From Kushneria indalinina DSM 14324 (lineage in GTDB: Bacteria; Pseudomonadota; Gammaproteobacteria; Pseudomonadales; Halomonadaceae), in contig NZ_QRDJ01000006.1 of the NCBI RefSeq assembly GCF_003385845.1, forward strand, positions 1,176,707-1,240,706: a stretch of 64,000 nt of DNA. Reading direction: 5' to 3'. Under the pieces are notes generated by a model. It was not told the origin of the DNA, did not search any database, and saw only the letters and a program-made list of their open reading frames with translations. The stretch's first letter is position 1; each line of letters starts with the position of its first letter. This document shows positions 35,442 to 44,151 of the stretch, in pieces. A program made the position numbers and the translations under genes.

Positions 35442-36440
35442 TTACACCGACAGACGCTCGATGTCCTGAATCACTTTTTCAGACTGCGCCGACTGTGAGG
35501 CGATTTCATTACGAAGCGGCCGGGTTCTGTCGGCAAACAGGGCCTGGTCGACGTCAATGAATTCGACGCCCATCTCGGCTTTTGCCGTGGCGACCGCCTG
35601 TTCGCTCGCGTTTTCCCAGACGCCCTTTTGAAATATCATTGATTCATGCGCCGCCTGATAGAGCGCGTCGCGGTGCGCACTCGACAGGCGCTCGAGCGTT
35701 GCCGTGGAAATGACCAGCATGTCGGGCACCCGCGTGTGCTCATCAAGCGTGAAAAACCTGGCAACTTCGCCGTGCCGAGCCGTGACCAGCGCCGTGGGGT
35801 TATTCTCGGCAGCGTCAACGACGCCCTGCTGCAGGGCGGTATACAGCTCACCGAAGGACAAGGGGGTCGGGCTCGCGCGCAGCAACTGCGTCATGGCAAT
35901 CGCCGTGGCACTGGGCTGAACCCGAACCTTCATGTTGTAGAGATCATCAGGGGTTCTGATCGGACGGGTGGCATAAAAGCTGCGCGCGCCGGAATCATAA
36001 AAGGTAACGCCCTCGAATCCTCTGCTGCGCGAGGCCTGAAAGATTTTTCGACCGATGTCGCCGGTCATCGTCTGATAGAAGTGATCCCGGCTGGTGAACA
36101 GGTAAGGCACATTCAGGACGGAATAAACGGGGTCAAAGGCTTCCAGCTCGCTGGCATTGGTTTTGGCCATGTCCAGAATGCCGCGTTGTACCAGCTCGAC
36201 GGATTCGCGCTGCGTTCCCAGCTGTGCCCCGGGATAAATGCGCACCCTCACGGCCCCATTGGTCAGTTCGGCCACGCGCTCCCCCATCATGGTCATGGCC
36301 TTGTGCACGGAGTGATCGGTGGTCAGATTGTGACTCAAACGTAATTCATGCGACCCCGATTGTGCCGCCCAGGAAGGCGTCATTTTGCCTAAAAGCAGGG
36401 CTCCAGCCGTCAGCGTGCAGAATTTACGACGATTGATCAC
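35442..36440 (-). CDS. dctP: TRAP transporter substrate-binding protein DctP (system 2, split from its membrane subunits)
   Basis: The protein of about 332 residues is a DctP-type binding protein: LRLSHNLTTDHSVHKAM, RIYPGAQLGTQRE, FYDSGARSFYATRPI, MKVRVQPSATAIAM and AAENNPTALV. The Arg in KVRVQ is the usual carboxylate ligand. I read the start as GTG at 36440, after CAGGAG, which gives NRRKFCTLTAGALLL, a twin-arginine-like signal. ATG at 36467 lacks a ribosome binding site. It faces away from dctQM, with site D between. Probable ligand a uronate, as udh follows. Confidence 0.88.
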   Translation of the reverse strand: MINRRKFCTLTAGALLLGKMTPSWAAQSGSHELRLSHNLTTDHSVHKAMTMMGERVAELTNGAVRVRIYPGAQLGTQRESVELVQRGILDMAKTNASELEAFDPVYSVLNVPYLFTSRDHFYQTMTGDIGRKIFQASRSRGFEGVTFYDSGARSFYATRPIRTPDDLYNMKVRVQPSATAIAMTQLLRASPTPLSFGELYTALQQGVVDAAENNPTALVTARHGEVARFFTLDEHTRVPDMLVISTATLERLSSAHRDALYQAAHESMIFQKGVWENASEQAVATAKAEMGVEFIDVDQALFADRTRPLRNEIASQSAQSEKVIQDIERLSV

Positions 36441-36570
36441 GCGGCCGGACTCCTGAAATAGTGCCATGATGGTTCGAAAGCTAATCAGTCAATGTCGCCG
36501 CCGTCAAAGCGACCAATGTCCAGGTTGATGCCCGTGACATATCCCGACATGCTGCGTCTGATCAGCCGAG

Positions 36571-36586
36571 GTCATACATCATACAT
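36571..36586. promoter_or_regulatory. Aldarate/uronate operator, site D
   Basis: GTCATACATCATACAT lies in the divergent space between dctP and dctQ, only 12 bp before the dctQ start codon and overlapping its ribosome binding region. It contains two tandem TCATACA heptamers, as in site A. One site could control both halves of this split TRAP system. Confidence 0.78.
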
Positions 36587-36598
36587 GGAGAAGACCTG

Positions 36599-37141
36599 AT
36601 GCCCTTTTCTCAGGGGTTTTTTCTCGCACTGAACAGGGTATCCTCCTTTCTTGATCGTCTTCTGGGCATCATGCTGATCTGCCTTTTTTTCCTGCTGGTC
36701 CTGGTGGTCACCGTTCAGGTCGGCAGCCGATATCTTACCGATTCCCCCACCACTGCCACCGATGAAATGGCCCGCTTTGCCCTGATCTGGCTGGGGCTTA
36801 TGGGCGCGGCCTACGCCTCGGGCAGGATGCGCCATCTTTCCATTGACCTGCTTCCCGACGCACTGCCCTGGCCCACAAGGCGGTGGCTTCTGTTTTTCCT
36901 GCAGCTGCTGGTTTTGTTTTTTGCCGGCTACATCATGCTTTATGGCGGTGGGAGCCTGGTCATGACCACGCTTTCGACCGAACAGACCACGCCCATGCTG
37001 GGGTGGCACATGGGCTGGATCTATCTGGCCCTGCCGTTGTCCGGGGCCTTTATCGTCTTCCATGCCTGCCTGCAGATGCTTCGTCTTGCCGGCTCAAAAG
37101 ATGCGCCGAATCAACACAAGGAAGATGACACATCATGGTGA
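36599..37141 (+). CDS. dctQ: TRAP transporter small membrane subunit DctQ (system 2)
   Basis: A 180-residue protein with four membrane segments. VQVGSRYLTDSPTTATDEMARFALIWLG-type sequence near residues 45-70 is the DctQ hallmark (R-Y motif followed by a conserved E-x-A-R), and ASGRMRHLSIDLL follows. ATG follows GGAGAAG. Its 3' end overlaps dctM by 7 bp, so the two are translationally coupled. Confidence 0.9.
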   Translation: MPFSQGFFLALNRVSSFLDRLLGIMLICLFFLLVLVVTVQVGSRYLTDSPTTATDEMARFALIWLGLMGAAYASGRMRHLSIDLLPDALPWPTRRWLLFFLQLLVLFFAGYIMLYGGGSLVMTTLSTEQTTPMLGWHMGWIYLALPLSGAFIVFHACLQMLRLAGSKDAPNQHKEDDTSW

Positions 37142-38430
37142 TCGAAGCCGCCATCCTGTTCGGGGTGTTCTTTCTTCTGATGGCGCTGGGGTTGCCCATC
37201 ATTTATGCCCTTGGCCTGGCATCAATGGCCACGCTGTGCACCACCTTCCCGCTGGAGACCAGCGCCTATGTGGTGGCCCAGCGCATGCTGGCAGGGCTGG
37301 ACAGCTTTACGCTGCTGGCGATTCCGTTTTTCATCCTGGCCGGCAGCCTGATGAATCACGGCGGTATCGCCATCCGCCTGATTGACCTGGCAAGGCTGAT
37401 CGTGGGGCGTCTGCCGGGCGGCCTGGCCCACTGCAACGTGGTGGCCAACATGCTGTTTGGCTCCATTTCGGGCTCGGCCGTGGCCTCCTGTGCTGCCGTC
37501 GGCAGCGTCATGACCCCGCTTCAAAAGCGCGAGGGCTACGACCCCGGCTATGCCGCAGCCGTCAATATCGCGTCCAGCCCGGCCGGGCTTCTCATTCCCC
37601 CCAGTTCCACCTTCATTGTCTACTCGCTGGTTTCCGGTGGTACGTCGATTGCGGCGCTGTTCGTGGCCGGCTATCTACCGGGGCTTTTAATGGGTCTTGG
37701 CCTGATGGTGGTCGCCGGTATCATTGCCAAACGCCGCGGCTATCCGACCTCTCCACGCCCCACCGGCCAGGACGTCGTGACCACGCTCTTGCATGCCATC
37801 CCCTCGGTACTGCTGATGGTGATCGTGATTGGCGGCATCATCACGGGCGTTTTTACAGCGACCGAAGCGTCGGCCATTGCGGTGGTGTATACGCTGATCC
37901 TGACCATGGTTGTCTATCGCACCGTGTCCTTTCGCACCCTGCCAAATATCGTGCTGGATGCGGCCATGACCACAGCCATCGTACTGCCGCTGATTGCCGT
38001 TTCCGGCGCCATGTCCTGGTCCATGTCGCTTGAAAGCATTCCACAGCAACTTTCCGATTTGCTGCTGGGTCTTTCCGATAATCCGCTGGTCATTTTGCTG
38101 CTGATCAACCTGGTGATTCTGTGCATCGGCATGTTCATGGACATCACGCCGGCGCTGTTGATTTTCACGCCAATCTTTTTGCCCATCGTCACCCAGTTCG
38201 GTATGGACCCCGTCCATTTCGGCGTGGTGTTGACCTTCAATCTGTGTATCGGCATCTGCACGCCCCCTGTGGGAAGCGCCCTTTTTGTGGGAAGCTCGAT
38301 TGCCGGTGTGCCGATCAGCAGTGTGGTTCGACCGCTGCTGCCGATGTTTTTAATGCTGTTCGCGCTGCTGCTGGCAATTACCTATATCCCTCAGATCAGC
38401 CTTGCGCTGCCCAATCTGCTTTTGAATTAA
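37135..38430 (+). CDS. dctM: TRAP transporter large membrane subunit DctM (system 2)
   Basis: A 431-residue membrane protein with about 12 segments. Typical DctM elements are LLAIPFFILAGSLMNHGGIA near residue 61, FGSISGSAVASCAAVGSVM near 105, SSPAGLLIPPSSTFIVYS, and the C-terminal MDITPALLIFTPIFLPI and GICTPPVGSALFVG. It carries the solute across the membrane with sodium. It overlaps dctQ and lies 10 bp before the GH31 gene. Confidence 0.92.
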   Translation: MVIEAAILFGVFFLLMALGLPIIYALGLASMATLCTTFPLETSAYVVAQRMLAGLDSFTLLAIPFFILAGSLMNHGGIAIRLIDLARLIVGRLPGGLAHCNVVANMLFGSISGSAVASCAAVGSVMTPLQKREGYDPGYAAAVNIASSPAGLLIPPSSTFIVYSLVSGGTSIAALFVAGYLPGLLMGLGLMVVAGIIAKRRGYPTSPRPTGQDVVTTLLHAIPSVLLMVIVIGGIITGVFTATEASAIAVVYTLILTMVVYRTVSFRTLPNIVLDAAMTTAIVLPLIAVSGAMSWSMSLESIPQQLSDLLLGLSDNPLVILLLINLVILCIGMFMDITPALLIFTPIFLPIVTQFGMDPVHFGVVLTFNLCIGICTPPVGSALFVGSSIAGVPISSVVRPLLPMFLMLFALLLAITYIPQISLALPNLLLN

Positions 38431-38440
38431 CGAGGTCCAC

Positions 38441-40816
38441 ATGCGCTTTCTGTCCGACTGGTCACTTCATGAGGTCATGGCAGATCGCCTCATCCTCGAG
38501 ACCGGCAAGCACCATATGGTGCTTTTCCCGCTGGCGGCCAATCTCGTTCGTGTCTTCGTCTACCGCCCCGAACAACCGCGCCCGGCCAATACCTGGTCGA
38601 TCGACCCGCTGGGTGATCTCCCCCGCGAGGGGCGCCATCGCCTCTCGAGCGACGGGTTCGAGACACCGCAGTGGCGCTGGGAGGAGACCGCTGATGGCCT
38701 TGTCATCGAGATGGAGAACCTGCGCCTGACCGTACACCGCCCCCTGCGGCTGGAGTGGTCGATTCGCTATCAGAGCCAGTGGATTACCGTGGCCCGCGAT
38801 CGACCCACCGGCGGCATCGCGGTTGCGCGTCACGGTCTGGGCGTCGAGCATTACATGACGCGCAGCAGTGATGAGCGCTACTACGGACTGGGCGAGAAAA
38901 GCGGCGATCTGGAACGCTCCGGCCGGCACTTTGAAATGCGAACCCTGGACGCCATGGGCTATCGCGCCGATCGCACCGACCCACTCTACAAACACATCCC
39001 CTTTACGATTACCCGCACGGCCGAGGGCCTGTCCTATGGCCTCTTTTACGACAATCTATCGACCTCGCGATTTGATCTGGGCAACGAGCTTGATAACTAT
39101 CACCCGCCCTATCGAGCGTTTCGCGCCGAGGACGGCGATCTCGACATGTGGTTTCTGCTCGGACCCGACATCCTTGATGTGGTCAAGGGCTTTACCCGGC
39201 TCACCGGCGGGGTCGCCTTCGGCCCGAAATGGTCGCTGGGTTATTCGGGCTCGACCATGCACTACACCGACGCGCCCAATGCCCAGGAGCGGCTTGGCGA
39301 GTTTGTTGATCTGTGCCAGCAGCACGCCATTCCCTGCGACTCGTTCCAGCTCTCCTCGGGCTACTCCTCGATCGGTGCCAAGCGCTACGTCTTTACCTGG
39401 AACCGTGACAAGGTACCGTCGCCCCAGGCCATGGTGAAGCGCTTCCATGACGCCGGGATGCGGGTGATCGCCAATATCAAGCCCTGTCTGCTCACAGACC
39501 ATCCGGCCTATGACGATGTCGCCGACCAGGGTCTTTTCGTCGCCGATTCCGATACCGGCACGCCGGAAATCTCGCCCTTCTGGGACGCCGATGGTTCCCA
39601 TCTGGATTTCACCAACCCGGCCACCCAGCAGTGGTGGCAGGACAATCTCACGACGCAGCTGCTCGAGATGGGTGTGGACAGCAGCTGGAACGACAACAAC
39701 GAGTTCCAGATCATCGATCAGCAGGCGCGCCTGGCAGGCTTTGGCACACCGCTAACCGCCTCGGTCGGCAAGCCGGTGCTGTCGCTGCTCATGGTACGGG
39801 CCTCTCATGACGCCCAGGCGCGCCACGCGCCGGACAAGCGTCCGTTTCTGATTACCCGCTCGGGCGGACCGGGGCTGCAGCGCTATGCCCAGACCTGGAC
39901 CGGCGATAACCGCACCGAATGGCGCACGCTGCGCTACAACCAGCGCATGGGGCTGGGCCTGGCGCTGAGCGGCATCTCCAATATCGGTCACGATGTCGGC
40001 GGCTTTGCCGGCCCGCGCCCGGATGCCGAACTCTTTATCCGCTGGGTGCAAAATGGCGTCATGCATCCGCGCTTTACCATTCATTCATGGAATGACGATG
40101 GTACGGTCAACGAGCCCTGGATGTACCCGGAGGCCGTGGATGCCATACGCCAGGCCATCGAGCTGCGCTATCGCCTGCTGCCCTATCTCTACACCCTGCT
40201 GTGGCAGGCCCATGTCGATCACGAGCCGATGATCCGCCCGACCTTTCTGGATCATGAGCACGATACGACAACGTTTGAGGAAAACGATGAGTTTCTGCTC
40301 GGCCGGGATCTGCTGGTCGCCACGGTCATCGAACCGGACGCGCGCAGCCGCACGCTCTACCTGCCGGACAATCACGAGGGCTGGTACACCTTCGAGGGGG
40401 ACCAACACTTCGCGCCCGGTACCACCGTTACGGTGGACGCCCCGCTGGAGCACATGCCGATTTTTGTCCGTGCCGGCAGTGTCATTCCCACCTCCGAGCG
40501 CATCGCCCATGTCGATGCCGAACGCGACACGGCCCGCGCGTTGCGACTCTATCCCTTTACCCGAAAGGGTCAGCGCACCGTCACGATCTTTGAGGACGAC
40601 GGCGAAAGCCATCTCGATCAGGGCCCGGGCACGCTGGTCATGACGCTGGAACTGGCTTGCGACGAAAAAACCATTCACCTGAACTGGCAAACGCAGGGTC
40701 ACTACCGCCCCGCCCATGACAGGCTGCGCATCGAGCTGCCCACCGATGACCGGCGCGCACTGTTCGTCAACGGCCAGCAGGTGACCCCGGGAGATTCGGT
40801 AGCGCTCGAGTCCTGA
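38441..40816 (+). CDS. Glycoside hydrolase family 31 protein
   Basis: The 791-residue protein has an N-terminal beta domain, a GH31 barrel and C-terminal beta domains. The barrel has GPKWSLGYSGSTMHYTDA near residue 260, the likely nucleophile Asp in SSWNDNNEF near 413 and the likely acid/base Asp in TWTGDNRTEW near 487, then GHDVGGFAGPRPDAELFIRW. No signal peptide is seen, so it is cytoplasmic. GH31 covers alpha-glucosidases, alpha-xylosidases and sulfoquinovosidases. Its position in a TRAP/uronate unit suggests it acts on an imported short uronate-containing or related alpha-glycoside. Substrate unknown. Confidence 0.87.
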   Translation: MRFLSDWSLHEVMADRLILETGKHHMVLFPLAANLVRVFVYRPEQPRPANTWSIDPLGDLPREGRHRLSSDGFETPQWRWEETADGLVIEMENLRLTVHRPLRLEWSIRYQSQWITVARDRPTGGIAVARHGLGVEHYMTRSSDERYYGLGEKSGDLERSGRHFEMRTLDAMGYRADRTDPLYKHIPFTITRTAEGLSYGLFYDNLSTSRFDLGNELDNYHPPYRAFRAEDGDLDMWFLLGPDILDVVKGFTRLTGGVAFGPKWSLGYSGSTMHYTDAPNAQERLGEFVDLCQQHAIPCDSFQLSSGYSSIGAKRYVFTWNRDKVPSPQAMVKRFHDAGMRVIANIKPCLLTDHPAYDDVADQGLFVADSDTGTPEISPFWDADGSHLDFTNPATQQWWQDNLTTQLLEMGVDSSWNDNNEFQIIDQQARLAGFGTPLTASVGKPVLSLLMVRASHDAQARHAPDKRPFLITRSGGPGLQRYAQTWTGDNRTEWRTLRYNQRMGLGLALSGISNIGHDVGGFAGPRPDAELFIRWVQNGVMHPRFTIHSWNDDGTVNEPWMYPEAVDAIRQAIELRYRLLPYLYTLLWQAHVDHEPMIRPTFLDHEHDTTTFEENDEFLLGRDLLVATVIEPDARSRTLYLPDNHEGWYTFEGDQHFAPGTTVTVDAPLEHMPIFVRAGSVIPTSERIAHVDAERDTARALRLYPFTRKGQRTVTIFEDDGESHLDQGPGTLVMTLELACDEKTIHLNWQTQGHYRPAHDRLRIELPTDDRRALFVNGQQVTPGDSVALES

Positions 40817-40841
40817 TCACATCGGCACGACGAAAAACGTT

Positions 40842-40880
40842 CGACAAAAAAGAGGCTTTTGAAAAGCCTCTTTTTTGTCG
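40842..40880. terminator. Bidirectional rho-independent terminator
   Basis: A nearly perfect 19-bp stem running from CGACAAAAAAGAGG (40842) to the complementary end at 40880, with an A run on one arm and a T run on the other. It serves both the plus-strand GH31 gene and the convergent minus-strand dctM. Confidence 0.95.
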
Positions 40881-40910
40881 TCGCGGTTTTATGGTCGAAA
40901 CATCAAAGGG

Positions 40911-42191
40911 CTATTCGATCAGGCCCGGCAGCCACATGGAGACCATGGGGACGTAGGTCACCAGCATCAGCACGGCAAACAGCGCCAGATAGAACGGCCA
41001 GATGGTGCGCACGGCCTGCTCCATCTTGATCTTGCCAATGACGCTGCCCACGAACAGACAGGCCCCAACCGGTGGCGTGCAAAGCCCCATGCCCAGGTTG
41101 ATCATCATGACGACGCCAAACTGTATCGGATCCATGCCGAACTGCATGGCGATCGGCAGAAAGATCGGCGTGCAGATCAAAATCAGCGCCGCCATGTCCA
41201 TGATCATGCCCAGCCCCAGCAGGGTCACGTTGAGCATCAAGAGAATCACGAGCGGGTTATCGGAGATATTCAGCAACAGATCGGTCAGAAGCTCCGGCAC
41301 GCTGTAAAGCGCCAGCAGCCAGGAGAACGCCGAGGCACAGCCGACCAGAATCATTACCAGCGAGGTGGTGCGCACCGACTGATAGACCGCTTTCTTGAAG
41401 TTGTCCCAGCGCAGCTCGCGATAGACCAGCGCCGTCACCACGATGGCGTAGATGGCACCGAAGGCGCCCGACTCGGTCACGGTCAGAATACCGGAGAGCA
41501 CCCCGCCGACAATGATGATCGCCGTCATGAGACCGGGCAGCGCTGCCACCAGACTAATCAACAGTACCCGCCAGCCCGGGAAGGTCTCGGCCGGATAGCC
41601 CCGCTTGACGGCCACCACATAGGCCGCCACCGCCAGCGCCACACACATCAGAATGCCCGGCACGACACCGGCCATGAACAGCTGGGTCACCGAGATGCCG
41701 CCGCCGGCCGCGACAGCGTAGAGGATCATGTTGTGGCTGGGGGGAATGACCACGCCGGCAATCGAGGACGTTACCGTGACATTGACGGCGTAATCGGCGT
41801 CGTAGCCTTTCTCCTTCATGACCGGAATCAGGATCGAACCCAGCGCCGAGGTATCGGCCACGGCCGAACCGGAGATCCCGCCAAACAGCATTGAGGAGCT
41901 GACATTGACCAGCCCCAGACCGCCGCGCACGCGCCCCACCGCCGCCGAAGCCAGCCGTACCAGTCGATCGGAAATACCGCCATGGAGCATCAGCTCGCCG
42001 GCGAAGATAAAAAACGGAATCGCCAGCAGCGAGAAAACGGAGATCCCCGAGAGAATGCGCTGAAAGCCGACAAAGAGCGGCAGTCCCTCGTAGAGAAAGG
42101 TCACGACGGCGGCCAGCCCCACGGCAAAGGCCACCGGCGCCCCGATTACCAGCCCGATAAAGAACACACCAAACAAGATCATCAGACCCAT
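40911..42191 (-). CDS. dctM: TRAP transporter large membrane subunit DctM (system 1)
   Basis: A 426-residue protein with about 12 membrane segments. Motifs: LLAIPFFIFAGELMLHGGIS near residue 55, LFGGISGSAVADTSALGSIL near 100, SSIAGVVIPPSHNMILYA, MDMAALILICTPIFLPI and GLCTPPVGACLFVG. It follows dctQ by 5 bp. ATG follows AAGGGTG. With the dctP and dctQ genes upstream it forms a complete TRAP carrier, controlled by site E. Confidence 0.92.
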   Translation of the reverse strand: MGLMILFGVFFIGLVIGAPVAFAVGLAAVVTFLYEGLPLFVGFQRILSGISVFSLLAIPFFIFAGELMLHGGISDRLVRLASAAVGRVRGGLGLVNVSSSMLFGGISGSAVADTSALGSILIPVMKEKGYDADYAVNVTVTSSIAGVVIPPSHNMILYAVAAGGGISVTQLFMAGVVPGILMCVALAVAAYVVAVKRGYPAETFPGWRVLLISLVAALPGLMTAIIIVGGVLSGILTVTESGAFGAIYAIVVTALVYRELRWDNFKKAVYQSVRTTSLVMILVGCASAFSWLLALYSVPELLTDLLLNISDNPLVILLMLNVTLLGLGMIMDMAALILICTPIFLPIAMQFGMDPIQFGVVMMINLGMGLCTPPVGACLFVGSVIGKIKMEQAVRTIWPFYLALFAVLMLVTYVPMVSMWLPGLIE

Positions 42192-42196
42192 GCTGT

Positions 42197-42730
42197 TTAC
42201 ACCCTTGTTTTATGGGTAAGGCGCTCGACGATATTGGCACCGGCAAACAGCACCATCAGTCCACCGCAAATGGCCAGAGGCGCTGCCCGCCAGCTCTCCG
42301 TCAGCCCGATCATGGGAATCGCTCGGGTCATGTTGTCCAGCACCAGATTGGTACCCTGCCAGGCCATGAAACCACCGAAAACCAGAACGAAGAGATCGGC
42401 GAGATGGCACATGATCGCTCTGGGGATCGCCGGCAGCGCCTCGCGCACCATGTCGATGCTCAGATGCGTGTTGTGGCGCACGCCGGCCGCGGCGCCCAGA
42501 CAGGTGATATACACCACGATGAGCAGCGAGGACTGCTCCACCCAGGTCGGTGTGTTGTTGAGCACATAACGGCCATAGACCAGCCAGCCAAACGAGGCGA
42601 TCAGAAATACCAGCAGCGCGCCGGAGACCATGATGCACAGATGGGCAAGCCCATCGAGAATGCGTCCTGCGACGCCTGTGCTCGGATGCTCCTGCGGTAT
42701 GTCTTCGATCTGATCGGTAGAGCTATTCAT
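42197..42730 (-). CDS. dctQ: TRAP transporter small membrane subunit DctQ (system 1)
   Basis: About 177 residues with four hydrophobic stretches. LVYGRYVLNNTPTWVEQSS near residue 48 holds the DctQ R-Y...W-x-E-x pattern, and AGVRHNTHLSIDMV follows. ATG at 42730 with GGAG upstream is chosen over 42751. It lies between dctP (57 bp, with a hairpin) and dctM (5 bp). Confidence 0.89.
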   Translation of the reverse strand: MNSSTDQIEDIPQEHPSTGVAGRILDGLAHLCIMVSGALLVFLIASFGWLVYGRYVLNNTPTWVEQSSLLIVVYITCLGAAAGVRHNTHLSIDMVREALPAIPRAIMCHLADLFVLVFGGFMAWQGTNLVLDNMTRAIPMIGLTESWRAAPLAICGGLMVLFAGANIVERLTHKTRV

Positions 42731-42746
42731 GGTGGGGATACTCCCG

Positions 42747-42771
42747 GGCACGCCTCACCTCGAGGCGTGCC
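42747..42771. other. Intercistronic hairpin between dctP and dctQ (system 1)
   Basis: GGCACGCCTC (42747-42756) and GAGGCGTGCC (42762-42771) form a perfect 10-bp stem with a 5-base loop. No U tract is seen on the transcribed strand. As with the hairpin at 31750, it follows a binding-protein gene and may protect its message. Confidence 0.6.
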
Positions 42772-42787
42772 TTTCGCTGTTGTTGTT

Positions 42788-43786
42788 TTACTGCGCGTTG
42801 CGAACGTCGTTGAGCAAGGGCTCAAGATCGGGATGTTGTTCGATGAAGGCGGCGTAGATCGGCTCCATTCGGGTCTGGAAAGCCGGCTTGTCCACTTCGT
42901 TGATCTCGACACCGGCAGCGATGACTTCTTCACGGCTCTTTTTGGAGCCTTCCGCCCAGAGCTTTCGCTGCAGCGTTGCGGCATCAAGTGCGGCCTGGCG
43001 CACGATGCCCTGATCCTCCTCCGAGAGCTTTTCCCAGCTCGCCTTGGCGATACACACGCACTCGGGCAGGATCAGGTGCTCGGTTTCAGAGAAATATTTC
43101 GCGACCTCGTTATGGCCACTGGACTCAAAGGAGGGGAAGTTGTTTTCGGCACCATCGAGCACGCCGGTCTTGAGCGACTGATACACCTCACCATAGGCCA
43201 TGGGCGTGGCGTTACCGCCCAGGGCATCAATCATCTCCACGTAGAGATCATTGTTCATGACGCGAACCTTGAGCCCCTTCATGTCCTCGGGCTCATTGAT
43301 GGGGCGCTTGGTGTTGTAGACGCTGCGAGAGCCGGAATCGAACCAGGACAGCGCTACCAGATTTTTCCTTTCCAGCGCTTCGGCAAACCGCTCGCCGATC
43401 TCACCGTCCATGACGTGGTGCATGGCGTCGATGTCCTTGAACAGAAACGGCAGCGACAGCACGTTGGTTTCCGGCACGATCGGCCCCATCGGGCCCATGT
43501 TGAAGTTGGCAAAGTTCAGCGCGCCGCTGCGGGTCTGCTCGATGGCATCGGGCTGATCACCCAGAACACCATTGTGAAAGATCTTCGCATTGACGCGCCC
43601 GTCGGTCTTCTCGGTCACATCCTTGACGAAGCTGTCGAGCGCTTCACTGTTGGGATAGCCTGGCGGATGGACGTTCCAGCCCCGCCAGTTATCGGCCTGG
43701 GCCGGCGTTGTCATGGCGGCCAGCACGCCGACAACGGCGGCGGCCTGAAGGCAATGAACAGGATTCAGGTAAGATCTGATGGACAT
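42788..43786 (-). CDS. dctP: TRAP transporter substrate-binding protein DctP (system 1)
   Basis: A 332-residue periplasmic protein with a signal peptide ending TTPAQA. DctP features include NWRGWNVHPPGYPNSEALD at the mature N-terminus, FNMGPMGPIVPETNVLSLPF, WFDSGSRSVYNTKRPI, MKGLKVRVMNNDLYVEM (Arg carboxylate ligand) and DGAENNFPSF. ATG at 43786 follows AGGAG; the frame extends to 43819. It heads the dctPQM unit downstream of site E. Ligand likely a uronate or related sugar acid. Confidence 0.91.
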   Translation of the reverse strand: MSIRSYLNPVHCLQAAAVVGVLAAMTTPAQADNWRGWNVHPPGYPNSEALDSFVKDVTEKTDGRVNAKIFHNGVLGDQPDAIEQTRSGALNFANFNMGPMGPIVPETNVLSLPFLFKDIDAMHHVMDGEIGERFAEALERKNLVALSWFDSGSRSVYNTKRPINEPEDMKGLKVRVMNNDLYVEMIDALGGNATPMAYGEVYQSLKTGVLDGAENNFPSFESSGHNEVAKYFSETEHLILPECVCIAKASWEKLSEEDQGIVRQAALDAATLQRKLWAEGSKKSREEVIAAGVEINEVDKPAFQTRMEPIYAAFIEQHPDLEPLLNDVRNAQ

Positions 43787-43957
43787 GGCATGCTCTCCTG
43801 GCAATAAGTCATCAAGCATTTCGCCGAACAGCGCTGTTCCCGTTACGCTGGGCAGAAGGTAGCCATGTCAGGGGGTTGCAGCGGGTTATCAAAGATTTGC
43901 CGCCTGCCGAATAGGGGAAGCCGCACGAATGGGAACGGCATGGCCGGGGCTAAATTT

Positions 43958-43987
43958 GTCATACATCATATCTATCCCACCACTATA
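43958..43987 (-). promoter_or_regulatory. Promoter and aldarate/uronate operator, site E
   Basis: GTCATACATCATA (43958-43970) matches the other sites over 13 of 14 bases. On the minus strand a TATAGT -10-like hexamer (43982-43987) lies 11 bp upstream, the same arrangement as sites A and B. It precedes dctP of TRAP system 1. Confidence 0.75.
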
Positions 43988-44083
43988 CAATGTGTCATAG
44001 GACTTTATATGTAGGACATACGCTCAGGCGGGAACCCGCCAGCCTGCCGCCGCCATAAGCGTCATTTCTTCGGCCCCATCAAT

Positions 44084-44116
44084 AAAAAAGGGAAGGCCCT
44101 GATGGGCCTTCCCTTT
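44084..44116 (-). terminator. Rho-independent terminator after the PMP3 gene
   Basis: AAAGGGAAGGCCC (44087-44099) and GGGCCTTCCCTTT (44104-44116) form a 13-bp stem with a TGAT loop, followed by six U on the minus strand. Confidence 0.93.
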
Positions 44117-44151
44117 CAACAATCAGCATCTCACCCAATGGTGAGCAGGCA

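Larger units (their letters stand above)
43787..44151. other. 365-bp intergenic region between dctP and the PMP3 gene
   Basis: No gene is seen. It contains operator site E with its -10-like hexamer (43958-43987) and the terminator of the PMP3 gene (44084-44116). A loosely similar stretch with GTCATAGGA and ATGTAGGACATAC lies just beyond site E (43994-44020), possibly a weaker second site. Confidence 0.6.

Noticed and set aside
42212-43807. A 531-codon plus-strand open frame
   Set aside because: Antisense to the dctQ and dctP genes, whose TRAP motifs are clear. Long antisense frames are common at this GC content.
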